Part shown: positions 42,524-51,662 of the stretch, piece after piece | Numbering within the stretch: the stretch's first letter is position 1 | Layout: each line of letters starts with the position of its first letter | Made by a program: the position numbers and the translations under genes | From: Caballeronia temeraria | Lineage (GTDB): Bacteria > Pseudomonadota > Gammaproteobacteria > Burkholderiales > Burkholderiaceae | Direction: 5' to 3' | NCBI RefSeq assembly: GCF_001544795.2 | Contig: NZ_FCOI02000030.1 | Location: forward strand, 1-64,000 | Length of the DNA: 64,000 nucleotides | The notes under the pieces: model-generated | The model's database searches: none | What the model was told of the DNA's origin: nothing | The model's input: only the letters and a program-made list of their open reading frames with translations

Positions 42524-44572
42524 ATGACGACCCCGACCTCCAGCCAGACCGCCCTCATGGCCAACGCAATCCGCGCGCTTGCCATGGACGCCGTTCAACA
42601 AGCCAACTCCGGCCACCCCGGCATGCCCATGGGCATGGCGGAAATCGGCGTCGCGCTGTGGTCGCGCCATCTGAAGCACAACCCGGCGAATCCGCACTGG
42701 TTCGACCGCGACCGTTTCGTGTTGTCGAACGGTCACGGCTCGATGCTGCTGTATTCGCTCCTGCACCTCACCGGCTACGACCTGCCGATGAGCGAGCTGA
42801 AGAATTTCCGCCAACTGCATTCGAAGACGCCGGGCCATCCGGAATACGGCATCACGGCGGGCGTCGAGACGACCACCGGCCCGCTCGGCCAGGGCGTCGG
42901 CAATGCGGTCGGCATGGCGCTCGCCGAAGCGCTGCTCGCGGCCGAATTCAACAAGGCCGACGCGAAGATCGTCGATCACTACACGTACGTGTTCCTCGGC
43001 GACGGCTGCCTGATGGAAGGCATTTCGCACGAAGCCTGCTCGCTCGCGGGCACGCTCAAGCTGAACAAGCTGATCGCGCTGTACGACGATAACGGCATTT
43101 CCATCGACGGCCATGTCGAGCACTGGTTCCACGACGACACGCCGAAGCGCTTCGAAGCGTACGGCTGGAACGTGATCCGCGCGGTCGACGGCCATAACGT
43201 CGACGCGGTCGACGCCGCCATCGCGCAGGCGAAGAAGTCGGACAAGCCCACATTGATCTGCTGCCGCACGGTCATCGGCAAGGGCGCGCCGACGAAGGCG
43301 GGCGGCCACGACGCGCACGGCGCGCCGCTCGGCGACAAGGAAATCGCGGCGACGCGCGCGGCCATCGGCTGGAACTTCGGTCCGTTCGAGATTCCGCAGG
43401 ACGTGTACGCAGCGTGGGACGCGAAGGAACAAGGCACGCACGCCGAAGCCGAATGGAACAAGGCATTCGATGCCTACAAGGCGAAGTACGCGAGCGAAGG
43501 CGCCGAGTTCGCGCGCCGCATGACGGGCGAACTGCCGGCGAACTGGGCCGAAGCTGCCGCGAAGATCATCGAGGACGCGAACCAGAAGGCCGAAACCATC
43601 GCGACGCGCAAGGCATCGCAGAACACGATCGAAGGGCTGGCTGCCGCGTTGCCGGAACTGCTCGGCGGCTCCGCCGACCTGACCGGCTCGAACCTCACGA
43701 ACTGGAAGGCATCGAAGGCGGTGCGCGCGGCGGGTGACGCCGAAAACGCGAATCCGTCGGGCATCCAGTGGGGCAATCACATCAACTACGGCGTGCGCGA
43801 GTTCGGCATGTCGGCGGCGATCAACGGCATCGCGCTGCACGGCGGCTATCGTCCGTTCGGCGGCACGTTCCTGACGTTCTCGGACTACAGCCGCAACGCG
43901 CTGCGCGTCGCCGCGCTGATGAAGTCGCGCTCGATCTTCGTGTTCACGCACGATTCCATCGGTCTCGGTGAAGACGGCCCGACGCACCAGTCGATCGAAC
44001 ACGTGTCGAGCCTGCGCCTGATCCCGAACCTTCAGACGTGGCGTCCGGCGGATACCGTCGAAACGGCTGTCGCGTGGACGCATTCGATCGCGCACAACGG
44101 CCCGTCGACGCTGATTTTCAGCCGCCAGAATCTGCAATTCTCGACGCGCAACGACATCCAGATCGCCAACATCGCGAAGGGCGGCTATGTGCTGCGCGAC
44201 TGGAACGACGACATCCCCGCGCGCAAGATCATCCTCATCGCGACCGGCTCGGAAGTGCAGCTTGCGATGCAAGCGGTCGAAGCGCTGGCGAAGGAAGGCA
44301 TCGGCGCGCGCGTCGTGTCGATGCCCTGCACGAACGTGTTCGACAAGCAGGACGCCGAATACCGTGAGCGCGTGCTGCCGAAGGGCGTCGCGCGCGTAGC
44401 GATCGAGGCGGGCGTGACGGACTTCTGGCGCAAGTACGTGGGCCTCGAAGGCGGCGTGGTCGGCATCGACACGTTCGGCGAGTCGGCCCCGGCGGGCGCG
44501 CTGTTCAAGCATTTCGGCTTCACGGTGGAGCATGTTGTCGCGACGGCAAAGGCCGTCCTCGCCGCGCAGTAA
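42524..44572 (+). CDS. tkt: Transketolase
   Basis: 682 residues. Transfers two-carbon units in the pentose phosphate and Calvin-type pathways using thiamine diphosphate. Motifs: QQANSGHPGMPMGMAE near 25-40, SNGHGSMLLYSLLHL at 68-82, and the GDGCLMEGISHEA cofactor site at 159-171. The C-terminal half has the central pyrimidine-binding region (GGTFLTFSDYSRNA) and a regulatory-type end domain. ATG 42524 is preferred over upstream frames. 47 bp before gap, so the two glycolytic/pentose genes may be co-transcribed. Confidence 0.96.
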   Translation: MTTPTSSQTALMANAIRALAMDAVQQANSGHPGMPMGMAEIGVALWSRHLKHNPANPHWFDRDRFVLSNGHGSMLLYSLLHLTGYDLPMSELKNFRQLHSKTPGHPEYGITAGVETTTGPLGQGVGNAVGMALAEALLAAEFNKADAKIVDHYTYVFLGDGCLMEGISHEACSLAGTLKLNKLIALYDDNGISIDGHVEHWFHDDTPKRFEAYGWNVIRAVDGHNVDAVDAAIAQAKKSDKPTLICCRTVIGKGAPTKAGGHDAHGAPLGDKEIAATRAAIGWNFGPFEIPQDVYAAWDAKEQGTHAEAEWNKAFDAYKAKYASEGAEFARRMTGELPANWAEAAAKIIEDANQKAETIATRKASQNTIEGLAAALPELLGGSADLTGSNLTNWKASKAVRAAGDAENANPSGIQWGNHINYGVREFGMSAAINGIALHGGYRPFGGTFLTFSDYSRNALRVAALMKSRSIFVFTHDSIGLGEDGPTHQSIEHVSSLRLIPNLQTWRPADTVETAVAWTHSIAHNGPSTLIFSRQNLQFSTRNDIQIANIAKGGYVLRDWNDDIPARKIILIATGSEVQLAMQAVEALAKEGIGARVVSMPCTNVFDKQDAEYRERVLPKGVARVAIEAGVTDFWRKYVGLEGGVVGIDTFGESAPAGALFKHFGFTVEHVVATAKAVLAAQ

Positions 44573-44619
44573 AATCGCGGTCAGCGAAGCAGGTTTTTTT
44601 AGCCATCAGGAGATAGACC

Positions 44620-45630
44620 ATGACGATTCGCGTTGCAATCAACGGCTATGGCCGTATCGGCCGCAACACGCTGCGCGCCCTCTATGAAAACGGCAAGAAG
44701 CACGACATCGAGATCGTCGCCATCAACGATCTCGGCGATGCCAAGACCAATGCGCACCTGACGCAGTACGACACGGCGCACGGCAAGTTCCCGGGCCAAG
44801 TGTCGGTGGACGGCGACTACCTCGTCGTCAACGGCGACAAGATCCGCGTGCTGGCGAACCGCAACCCGGCCGAACTGCCGTGGGGCGAGCTGAAGGTCGA
44901 CGTGGTGATGGAGTGCACGGGCTTCTTCACGACGAAGGAAAAGGCGAGCGCGCACATCAAGGGCGGTGCGAAGAAGGTCATCATCTCGGCGCCGGGCGGC
45001 AAGGACGTGGACGCGACCATCGTGTATGGCGTGAACCATAACGTGCTGAAGGCTTCCGACACGGTCATCTCGAACGCATCGTGCACGACGAACTGCCTCG
45101 CGCCGCTCGTCAAGCCGCTGAACGACAAGATCGGTCTGGTGAACGGTCTGATGACCACGATCCACGCCTACACGAACGACCAGGTTCTGACGGACGTGTA
45201 TCACGAAGACCTGCGCCGCGCGCGCTCGGCCACGCACAGCCAGATCCCGACGAAAACCGGCGCGGCTTCGGCGGTCGGTCTCGTGCTGCCGGAACTGAAC
45301 GGCAAGCTGGATGGCTACGCGATCCGCGTCCCGACGATCAACGTGTCGGTCGTCGACCTGTCGTTCATCGCCGCGCGCGACACGACGGTGGAAGAGATCA
45401 ACAAGATCATGAAGGAAGCGTCGGAAGGCGAACTGAAGGGCGTGCTCGGCTACAACGATGCGCCGCTGGTTTCGATCGACTACAACCACAACCCGGCTTC
45501 GTCGACGTTCGATTCCACGCTGACCAAGGTGTCGGGCCGTCTCGTGAAGGTGTCGAGCTGGTACGACAACGAGTGGGGCTTCTCGAACCGCATGCTGGAT
45601 ACGGCGGTTGCGCTCGCGAACGCGAAGTAA
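44620..45630 (+). CDS. gap: Glyceraldehyde-3-phosphate dehydrogenase
   Basis: 336 residues. NAD-linked oxidation and phosphorylation of glyceraldehyde 3-phosphate. N-terminal Rossmann start VAINGYGRIGR; catalytic Cys155 in SNASCTTNCLAP, with His about 25 residues later (TTIHAYT); C-terminal SWYDNEWGFSNRM. The start follows CAGGAGATAGACC. A strong terminator follows at 45655. The neighbouring tkt supplies its substrate, glyceraldehyde 3-phosphate, from pentoses. Confidence 0.97.
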   Translation: MTIRVAINGYGRIGRNTLRALYENGKKHDIEIVAINDLGDAKTNAHLTQYDTAHGKFPGQVSVDGDYLVVNGDKIRVLANRNPAELPWGELKVDVVMECTGFFTTKEKASAHIKGGAKKVIISAPGGKDVDATIVYGVNHNVLKASDTVISNASCTTNCLAPLVKPLNDKIGLVNGLMTTIHAYTNDQVLTDVYHEDLRRARSATHSQIPTKTGAASAVGLVLPELNGKLDGYAIRVPTINVSVVDLSFIAARDTTVEEINKIMKEASEGELKGVLGYNDAPLVSIDYNHNPASSTFDSTLTKVSGRLVKVSSWYDNEWGFSNRMLDTAVALANAK

Positions 45631-45654
45631 GTTTCGCGCCGCTCGAAATGAACA

Positions 45655-45686
45655 AAGCCGCTCCTCGGAGCGGCTTTGTTTTTTGC
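45655..45686 (+). terminator. Terminator after gap
   Basis: Perfect 11-bp stem AAAGCCGCTCC / GGAGCGGCTTT (45655-45665 and 45668-45678, loop TC), then GTTTTTT. Confidence 0.93.
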
Positions 45687-45699
45687 GCTTCAGTTCGTC

Positions 45700-46089
45700 T
45701 TACGCAAGCTTCTCGCGCAGAAACGCGACGACATAAGGCGTCGCCGCCGCCGCGACCGTCGATGCCGTGCCGGGATCGATGCCCATGCGCGCGGCGATCG
45801 ATTCGGCGATGCGACCGGTGAGGATGCCTTCGCCGCCTTCTTCCATCGACTTCAGAAAGCCGTCGCCGCGCACGAGCCCGGCCGCGAACGCGGCGAAAAA
45901 GCTCTTGCCCGGATGGTTGCCCATCAGGCCGGCGTTCTGTTCCTCGGCATGCGCGTGCGCGGTTTGCGCCGCGGTGCCGAGCATCTGCTGGCTGTCTTCG
46001 GTGCTGAAGCCCTGATCGGTCAGTGCTTGCGTGGCTTGTGCGCCGTGTTCCGACGCCAGAAATTCCGATACGAGTTGTTGCATGTCCAT
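45700..46089 (-). CDS. Small helical protein of unknown function
   Basis: 129 residues from ATG 46089, which follows AGAGGAGCGGCGTCG. No signal peptide, TM segment or cysteine. It is mostly predicted alpha-helical, with a Gln-rich N-terminus (MDMQQLVSEFLASEHGAQ) and an Ala-rich C-terminal half (ESIAARMGIDPGTASTVAAA) that loosely resembles DUF937-like proteins. The family is not certain. It converges on gap and is transcribed in the same direction as the GntR gene 111 bp upstream; no operon link is evident. Confidence 0.7.
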   Translation of the reverse strand: MDMQQLVSEFLASEHGAQATQALTDQGFSTEDSQQMLGTAAQTAHAHAEEQNAGLMGNHPGKSFFAAFAAGLVRGDGFLKSMEEGGEGILTGRIAESIAARMGIDPGTASTVAAAATPYVVAFLREKLA

Positions 46090-46200
46090 CGACGCCGCTC
46101 CTCTTGATGTTCGCCAATTGCAGGGCAGCGCAAGCAGATAGAAATCTCCGGCACGCACGGCCCTTGCTGAGACTGCGAACGCTTCGAGAAGTGCCGCGCC

Positions 46201-46893
46201 TTACTTGTTCGGGATCGGAAAATGCACGCCCGCGCGCTGCGCCGCATTCACGATGTGGCCTTCGATCGCGCGGCCGGCCTTTTCGCCGTCGCGCGCCTTC
46301 AGCGCCTCGATGATGACCGCGTGCTCGTGATACGTCGACAGCACCAGCTCCCGCCGATAGAACGGCAGGCGCTGGCTCTCCTTCATGATGTCGGCGCTGC
46401 CGCGCAGGATCGATTCGATCGCCGCATTGCCCGCGAGATTCACGATGCGCATATGGAACGCGAAGTCGAGTTGCGCGGCTTCCTCCAGCGCCGATTCCGT
46501 CAGCGCGGCGTGCAGCGAGTCGAGATTGTCGTCAAGCCAGTCGATGTCCGCATCGCCGATCGAATGCGCCGCGAGCCGCGCGACGAAGCCTTCCAGCGCG
46601 AAACGCATCTGATACGTGTCCGGCAGCGAAGCCTGATCCGCAAAACGCCACGGATGCGCATTGCTCGCCTGCGCGCTGTTCACATACACGCCCTTGCCGG
46701 GCCGGATATGCAGCATGCCGAGCGCTTCAAGCGTCGAGAGCGCCTCGCGCAGCGACGCCCGGCTGATCGCCAATTCCTCCGATAGTTGCCGCTGCGCCGG
46801 CAGCAGGCTCCCGACCGGATACGCGCTCGATTCGATGCGTTCGCGAATGGTCGCGATGGCGGCGTCGGTCACGGTGTGCGGGACGTTTTTCAT
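46201..46893 (-). CDS. FadR-subfamily GntR regulator of dctA-alc-allA
   Basis: 230 residues. N-terminal winged helix-turn-helix: AIATIRERIESSAYPVGSLL, then RQLSEELAISRASLREALS, then the GKGVYV wing. C-terminal FCD helical ligand domain, with conserved metal-site residues near DFAFHMRIVNLAGN and HEHAVIIEAL. It is divergent from dctA; the operators at 46914-46924 and 47073-47087 share a GGTCnGACC core. The likely role is to repress both itself and dctA-alc-allA until a ureide or dicarboxylate ligand is bound (inference). ATG 46893 is preferred; the frame extends upstream over the operator. Confidence 0.88.
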   Translation of the reverse strand: MKNVPHTVTDAAIATIRERIESSAYPVGSLLPAQRQLSEELAISRASLREALSTLEALGMLHIRPGKGVYVNSAQASNAHPWRFADQASLPDTYQMRFALEGFVARLAAHSIGDADIDWLDDNLDSLHAALTESALEEAAQLDFAFHMRIVNLAGNAAIESILRGSADIMKESQRLPFYRRELVLSTYHEHAVIIEALKARDGEKAGRAIEGHIVNAAQRAGVHFPIPNK

Positions 46894-46913
46894 AGGAAGA
46901 AAACAGTATTGGC

Positions 46914-46932
46914 CGGTCTGACCGCCATTGTA
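46914..46932 (-). promoter_or_regulatory. Operator and -10 of the GntR gene
   Basis: Palindrome CGGTCTGACCG (46914-46924) immediately downstream of a -10 element, TACAAT on the minus strand (46927-46932). It shares the core GGTCnGACC with the dctA operator. The -35 is not clear. A position just downstream of the -10 favours autorepression. Confidence 0.6.
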
Positions 46933-47030
46933 TGCGCGTGTCGGACGCGCGTGTGAACGACCGTTTTTCCATGCAATAACATGCATTTTCGTGCCCGTTT
47001 CGAACAGGGTAAACCGCTACGAATGCGTCC

Positions 47031-47087
47031 TTGACGGCTCTATATCGGCTTTCTAATATTCCCCATCACAGCACTGGTCCGACCAGT
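47031..47087 (+). promoter_or_regulatory. dctA-alc-allA promoter with GntR operator
   Basis: Strong sigma70-type promoter: TTGACG (47031-47036), 17-bp spacer, TAATAT (47054-47059). A perfect 15-bp palindrome, ACTGGTC-C-GACCAGT (47073-47087), lies about 14 bp after the -10, overlapping the expected start of transcription. The core TGGTCnGACCA is the FadR/GntR-family operator type. Confidence 0.8.
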
Positions 47088-47132
47088 CGGAACAGTTGCT
47101 CTGATCCTGGGACATTACACGAGGAGACGGTC

Positions 47133-48452
47133 GTGTCGAGATTTCTGAATTCGCTGTTCGGCAGGGTGATGATCGCGCTAGTTATCGGCGTGGTGGTCGG
47201 CGCGTTGTTTCCGCACTTCGGCCAGTCGTTGCGGCCGCTGGGCGACGGCTTTCTCAAGCTCATCAAGATGGTCATCGGGCCGATCGTGTTCTGCGTCGTC
47301 GTGAGCGGCATGGCGAGCGCGGGCGATCTGAAGAAAGTGGGGCGCGTCGGGCTGAAGGCCGTTGTCTACTTCGAGATCATGACCACGCTCGCGCTCATCA
47401 TCGGCGCGATTCTCGCGTGGATCACGCGTCCGGGCGTCGGCATGAATATCGATCTGCACACGCTCAACGCCGCCTCGCTCGCCACTTACACCGAGCACGC
47501 GAAGAGCCTGAAGGACACCGCGGGCTTTCTGCTGAAGATCATCCCCGATACGGCCGTCGATGCCTTCGCGAAAGGCGACATCCTGCAAGTGCTCGTGTTC
47601 GCGATCCTGTTCGGCTCCGCGCTCTCGATGCTCGGCGACAAGGCGCAGCGCGTGACGGTTTTCATCGACGAGCTGTCGCACGTGTTCTTCCGCATCATGG
47701 CGTTCATCATCAAGCTCGCGCCGCTCGGCGTGCTTGGCGCGATCGCGTTCACGACCGGCCAGTACGGCGTCGCGTCGCTCAAGCAGCTCGGTCTGCTGGT
47801 GATCGTGTTCTACGCGAGCTGCTTCCTGTTCGTGTTCGTCGTGCTCGGCGTCGTGATGCGTCTCGCGGGCTTCTCGATCTTCAAGCTCGTGCGCTATCTG
47901 CGTGAAGAACTGTCGATCGTGCTCGGCACCGCTTCGTCGGACGCCGTGCTGCCGCAGATCATGCGCAAGCTCGAATGGATGGGCGTGAAGGATTCGACCG
48001 TCGGCCTCGTGATTCCGACCGGCTACTCGTTCAATCTCGACGGCTTCTCGATCTATCTCACGCTCGCGGTGATCTTCATCGCGCAGGCGACCAACACGCC
48101 GCTGTCGCTGCATGACCTGATCGTCGTCGTGCTCGTGTCGCTGGTGACGTCGAAAGGCGCGCACGGCATTCCCGGCTCCGCGATCGTGATTCTCGCCGCG
48201 ACGCTCTCCGCCATTCCCGCGATTCCCGTGCTCGGCCTCGTGCTGATCCTGCCGGTCGACTGGTTCGTCGGGATCGCGCGCGCCGTGACCAATCTGATCG
48301 GAAACTGCGTGGCGACGGTGGTCGTCGCGGTATGGGAGAAGGACATCGACCGGGCGCGCGCCAAGCGCGTGCTCGACCAGGACGCCGAATTTCGCTTCGT
48401 GCCCGCCGCGCCGGAACCCTCGCATGGCGCCGATCACGCGCACGCAATCTGA
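47133..48452 (+). CDS. dctA: C4-dicarboxylate transport protein (DctA)
   Basis: 439-residue inner-membrane symporter of the DAACS/glutamate carrier family. It imports succinate, fumarate or malate with protons or sodium. Visible family features: RVMIALVIGVVVGALFPHFG, then the serine-rich reentrant loop GTASSDAVLPQ and the VIPTGYSFNLDG segment in TM7. The start is GTG 47133 after GAGGAGACGGTC. It is the first gene of a unit with alc and allA, 25 bp before alc; this is unusual company, and the carrier may serve ureide-derived acids. Regulated by the adjacent GntR protein. Confidence 0.93.
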   Translation: MSRFLNSLFGRVMIALVIGVVVGALFPHFGQSLRPLGDGFLKLIKMVIGPIVFCVVVSGMASAGDLKKVGRVGLKAVVYFEIMTTLALIIGAILAWITRPGVGMNIDLHTLNAASLATYTEHAKSLKDTAGFLLKIIPDTAVDAFAKGDILQVLVFAILFGSALSMLGDKAQRVTVFIDELSHVFFRIMAFIIKLAPLGVLGAIAFTTGQYGVASLKQLGLLVIVFYASCFLFVFVVLGVVMRLAGFSIFKLVRYLREELSIVLGTASSDAVLPQIMRKLEWMGVKDSTVGLVIPTGYSFNLDGFSIYLTLAVIFIAQATNTPLSLHDLIVVVLVSLVTSKGAHGIPGSAIVILAATLSAIPAIPVLGLVLILPVDWFVGIARAVTNLIGNCVATVVVAVWEKDIDRARAKRVLDQDAEFRFVPAAPEPSHGADHAHAI

Positions 48453-48477
48453 CTCAACGCAACCGAAGGACATTGAA

Positions 48478-49488
48478 ATGGCCAACCCGATTCTCGACGC
48501 CGACGCACCCGCTTTCGCCCGCCGCTACATGAACCTCGCGGACCCGCGCCTCGGCGCAAAGGCGCTCTTCGCCACCGACGAGTTCTTCGCGCCCAAGGAC
48601 CGCATGCTGGAGCCGCAACCGGCGGTGTTCATCCCCGGCAAGTACGACGAGCACGGCAAGTGGATGGACGGCTGGGAAACGCGCCGCAAGCGCACGACGG
48701 GCTACGACTACTGCATCGTCAAGCTGGCGCGCGCGGGCGTGATTCACGGCATCGACATCGATACGAGTCACTTCACCGGCAATTTTCCGCCGGCGGCGTC
48801 GATCGAAGCGTGCTTCACCGAAAGCGCGAACCCGCAGGAAGACGGCGACTGGCGCGAGATCGTGCCGTCGACGACGCTGCAGGGCAATCGTCATCACTAT
48901 CTCGAAATCGCCGACACGCGCGCCTACACGCATCTGCGCGTGAACATCTATCCCGATGGCGGCATCGCGCGGCTGCGCGTGTATGGTCAGCCGAAGACGG
49001 ATTTTTCGCGCGTCGAGCGCGGCACGCTGCTGGATCTCGCGGCCATCGAGAACGGCGCGTATCTCGTCGCGGCGAACAATCAGCACTTCGGGCCCGCATC
49101 GCAAATGCTGATGCCGGGACGCGGCGTGAACATGGGCGATGGCTGGGAAACGCGCCGTCGACGCGAGCCGGGCAACGACTGGGCGATCGTCGCGCTGGCG
49201 AATCCCGGCGTGATCCGCGCGATCGAAGTGGACACCGCGCATTTCAAGGGCAACTATCCGGACCGCTGCTCGCTGCAGGCGGCGCGCGTGGAAGGCGGCA
49301 CCGATGAATCGCTCGTCACGCAGGCGATGTTCTGGCCGGTCCTGCTCGACGAGCAAAAGCTGTCGATGGACAACGTGCATCGCTTCGAGAAGGACATCTC
49401 GGCGCTCGGGCCGGTGACGCACGTGCGCTTCAACATCTATCCGGACGGCGGCGTGTCGCGGTTGCGGATCTTCGGTGAAATCCAATGA
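48478..49488 (+). CDS. alc: Allantoicase
   Basis: 336 residues. Hydrolyses allantoate to ureidoglycolate and urea in purine/ureide degradation. Two tandem jelly-roll repeats are visible: DGWETRRKRTTGYDYCIVKL (about 62-81) and GDGWETRRRREPGNDW (about 222-237), each followed by IDIDTSHFTGN / IEVDTAHFKGN and NIYPDGG(I/V). ATG 48478 follows AAGGACATTGAA. The stop overlaps the allA start by 4 bp. Full length. Confidence 0.95.
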   Translation: MANPILDADAPAFARRYMNLADPRLGAKALFATDEFFAPKDRMLEPQPAVFIPGKYDEHGKWMDGWETRRKRTTGYDYCIVKLARAGVIHGIDIDTSHFTGNFPPAASIEACFTESANPQEDGDWREIVPSTTLQGNRHHYLEIADTRAYTHLRVNIYPDGGIARLRVYGQPKTDFSRVERGTLLDLAAIENGAYLVAANNQHFGPASQMLMPGRGVNMGDGWETRRRREPGNDWAIVALANPGVIRAIEVDTAHFKGNYPDRCSLQAARVEGGTDESLVTQAMFWPVLLDEQKLSMDNVHRFEKDISALGPVTHVRFNIYPDGGVSRLRIFGEIQ

Positions 49489-49994
49489 AAACGCTGACGC
49501 TCCAGCCGCTCACGCGCGAAGCCTTCGCCCCGTTCGGCGATGTCATCGAACTCGAAGGCGCGCGCCATTTTCCGATCAACGCGGGCACGACCGAGCGCTT
49601 TCACGACCTCGCGAACGTGGAAGTCGGTTTCGAGAGCGGCGGGCGGCCGCTCATCAACGTGTTTCGCGGCCAGCCGCGCCCGCAGCCGGTCGCGATCTCG
49701 ATGATGGAGCGGCATCCGCTCGGCAGTCAGGCCTTCGTGCCGCTCGCGGACGTGCGCTATCTCGTGGTCGTCGCGCCCGCGGGCGAATTCGATCCCGCCG
49801 GTCTGCGGGCGTTTTACGCGCAGGGCTGGCAAGGCGTGAACTACGCGCGCGGCGTGTGGCATCACCCGCTGATCGTGCTCGACAAGCCGGGCGATTTCAT
49901 CGTCGTCGATCGCGGCGGCGATCTGCCGAATTGCGACGAGATCGATCTGCCGGAACGCTATACGCTGATCGAAGCGGCCGCGCGCGCGGCCTGA
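49485..49994 (+). CDS. allA: Ureidoglycolate lyase
   Basis: 169 residues. Splits ureidoglycolate into glyoxylate and urea, the step after allantoicase. The cupin-like fold starts LTLQPLTREAFAPFGDVIE, and the segment VNYARGVWHHPLIVLDKPGDF carries the conserved His pair. The ATGA overlap with alc indicates coupled translation. The same-strand order dctA-alc-allA covers the last two ureide steps; allantoinase is not in this window. A bidirectional hairpin follows at 50069. Confidence 0.94.
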   Translation: MKTLTLQPLTREAFAPFGDVIELEGARHFPINAGTTERFHDLANVEVGFESGGRPLINVFRGQPRPQPVAISMMERHPLGSQAFVPLADVRYLVVVAPAGEFDPAGLRAFYAQGWQGVNYARGVWHHPLIVLDKPGDFIVVDRGGDLPNCDEIDLPERYTLIEAAARAA

Positions 49995-50068
49995 AGCGGC
50001 ACGACGCGAATCTAAATGCAATTGCGAATCGCTCGCAGACGCGGGATTTGAAACGCACAGGCGAAACG

Positions 50069-50102
50069 AAACCGCCGTCCATCGTGAGATGGACGGCGGT
50101 TT
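50069..50102. terminator. Bidirectional terminator between allA and fur
   Basis: Perfect 15-bp stem AAACCGCCGTCCATC / GATGGACGGCGGTTT (50069-50083 and 50088-50102, loop GTGA), with short T-rich tracts on each side. It lies between two converging genes. Confidence 0.85.
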
Positions 50103-50135
50103 GTCATTCTTGCGCCGACTCCGGGCGCGCGCGCC

Positions 50136-50564
50136 TCAATGCTTGCGGTGCGGGCAGTTTTCCTTCGTGCACGTGCCGTACAGCGCGAGCGCATGCTCGT
50201 GGAGCTTGAAGCCGCGTTCCTTCGCGATCGATTGCTGACGGCGTTCGATCTCGGCATCGAAGAACTCTTCGACGCGGCCGCAGTCGATGCACACGAGGTG
50301 ATCGTGGTGCGATCCCTCGTTGAGCTCGAACACCGCCTTGCCCGATTCGAAATTGCTTCGCGACAGCAGGCCGGCTTGCTCGAACTGCGTGAGCACGCGA
50401 TACACCGTCGCGAGACCGATATCGAGCTCCTCGTTGAGCAGGTTTCGATACACGTCTTCAGCGGTCAGATGGCGCACCGGACTATGCTGAAAAATTTCGA
50501 GAATCTTGAGGCGGGGCAGGGTCGCCTTGAGCCCGATATTTTTGAGATCGGCGGGATTGGTCAT
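50136..50564 (-). CDS. fur: Ferric uptake regulator
   Basis: 142 residues. Iron-responsive repressor of iron uptake and related genes; dimeric DNA-binding protein. N-terminal winged helix (LKATLPRLKILEIF, then HLTAEDVYRNLL and GLATVYRVLTQFE); C-terminal metal-binding region with HHDH (86-89), C92/C95 in VCIDCGRVEEF, and a second Cys pair near the end (CTKENC). Full length. Divergent from bamE, the conserved Burkholderiaceae arrangement. Confidence 0.96.
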   Translation of the reverse strand: MTNPADLKNIGLKATLPRLKILEIFQHSPVRHLTAEDVYRNLLNEELDIGLATVYRVLTQFEQAGLLSRSNFESGKAVFELNEGSHHDHLVCIDCGRVEEFFDAEIERRQQSIAKERGFKLHEHALALYGTCTKENCPHRKH

Positions 50565-50738
50565 GGCTAGGCATCCCTAGAGTACAATTCAAGGTTCTCA
50601 TAGTAATGCGTTTTTCCGATTCCCGACACCCGAGTGGAGTCAATGCGAATCGGACGAAAAGAGCGCGGCCTTCGAGCGCCTCGCGTGAAAGGTGAAATGG
50701 TTTTCAAAACTTTATCGAATTGCAGGGAGAGCCGTCGC

Positions 50739-51542
50739 ATGCGGGGAACCGTGATAGCAGCAACCTTGGCCGTATTGCTCGCCGGCTGCTCGACGTACGA
50801 CAGCGTCACGCAGAAGATCGCGCAAAGCATCACACCGTATCGGATCACGGTCGTGCAAGGCAATTTCGTTTCGGCGGAAGCGGCAGCGCAGATGCAGGTC
50901 GGCATGTCGCGAGACCAGGTGAAACAACTCCTCGGCACGCCGCTCCTGACCGACATGTTCCATGCCGATCGCTGGGACTACGTGTTCTATTTCAAGCGCG
51001 GCAGCACGTCGGTCGTTCAGCAGCGTGACTTCGTCGTGAACTTCGCGAGCGATCGCGTCGTGAGCTGGTCGGGCGGCGAGAATCTGCCGTCGAATCTGGA
51101 ACTGCTCGCGGAAATCGACGGCGACAAGGGCGTCAAGGTCGCGAAGTCCGCGGCGAGCGCGTCGGCGGCCTCGGCAACGGTGGCGTCGACCGCGGCGGTG
51201 ACCGCGCCGGTCGGCGAGCCGTCCACGCAGCCGAATGCGTCGGCGGCATTCGCGGGCGACGCGAACCAGGCAGCCGCGCAGGCCGCGAACCGCGCAACGT
51301 CGCAAGTGGAAATGCCGACGGGCCGGAATCAGTCGTCCGTGCGCGTGAACGTGCCGCAGAGCAGTGGCGGCGCGCCCGGTTCGAACGCGCAAGGCGCGAG
51401 CAACTCGCAGATCCAGTTGCAACGCCGCCCGCAGACGATCAACATTCCCGACAGCAGCGCGGTCGGCCCGGCGAGTACGTCGCCTGCGCCCGCCAACGCG
51501 GGCGGTCAGGCGCAGTTCTATCTGCCGCAGCAGAGCCAGTAA
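50739..51542 (+). CDS. bamE: Outer membrane assembly factor BamE (SmpA), long form
   Basis: 267 residues. Lipoprotein subunit of the BAM complex that inserts beta-barrel proteins. The lipobox LLAGC places the acyl Cys at 17. The BamE core is about residues 30-125: GNFVSAEAAAQMQVGMSRDQ, then LLGTPLLTDMFHADRWDYVF. The remaining about 140 residues are an Ala/Ser/Pro/Gln-rich tail (SASAASATVASTAAVTAP..., then NAGGQAQFYLPQQSQ). E. coli BamE is about 113 residues. ATG 50739 follows AGGGAGAGCC; upstream in-frame starts lack a signal peptide. Confidence 0.9.
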   Translation: MRGTVIAATLAVLLAGCSTYDSVTQKIAQSITPYRITVVQGNFVSAEAAAQMQVGMSRDQVKQLLGTPLLTDMFHADRWDYVFYFKRGSTSVVQQRDFVVNFASDRVVSWSGGENLPSNLELLAEIDGDKGVKVAKSAASASAASATVASTAAVTAPVGEPSTQPNASAAFAGDANQAAAQAANRATSQVEMPTGRNQSSVRVNVPQSSGGAPGSNAQGASNSQIQLQRRPQTINIPDSSAVGPASTSPAPANAGGQAQFYLPQQSQ

Positions 51543-51662
51543 GCAGTTCAGCCGTTCGCGGATGAGGCCGCGCCACGTGTTCGCGCGCGGCGCCGCTTCA
51601 TCCGCGCGGCCAATCCGCTCCATCCATCGCGCGTGCCGCGCGCGGTTCAACACGAGACTGCC

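Noticed and set aside
50565..50738. Fur box between fur and bamE
   Set aside because: No convincing 19-bp Fur palindrome was found by eye; only a general AT-rich stretch.
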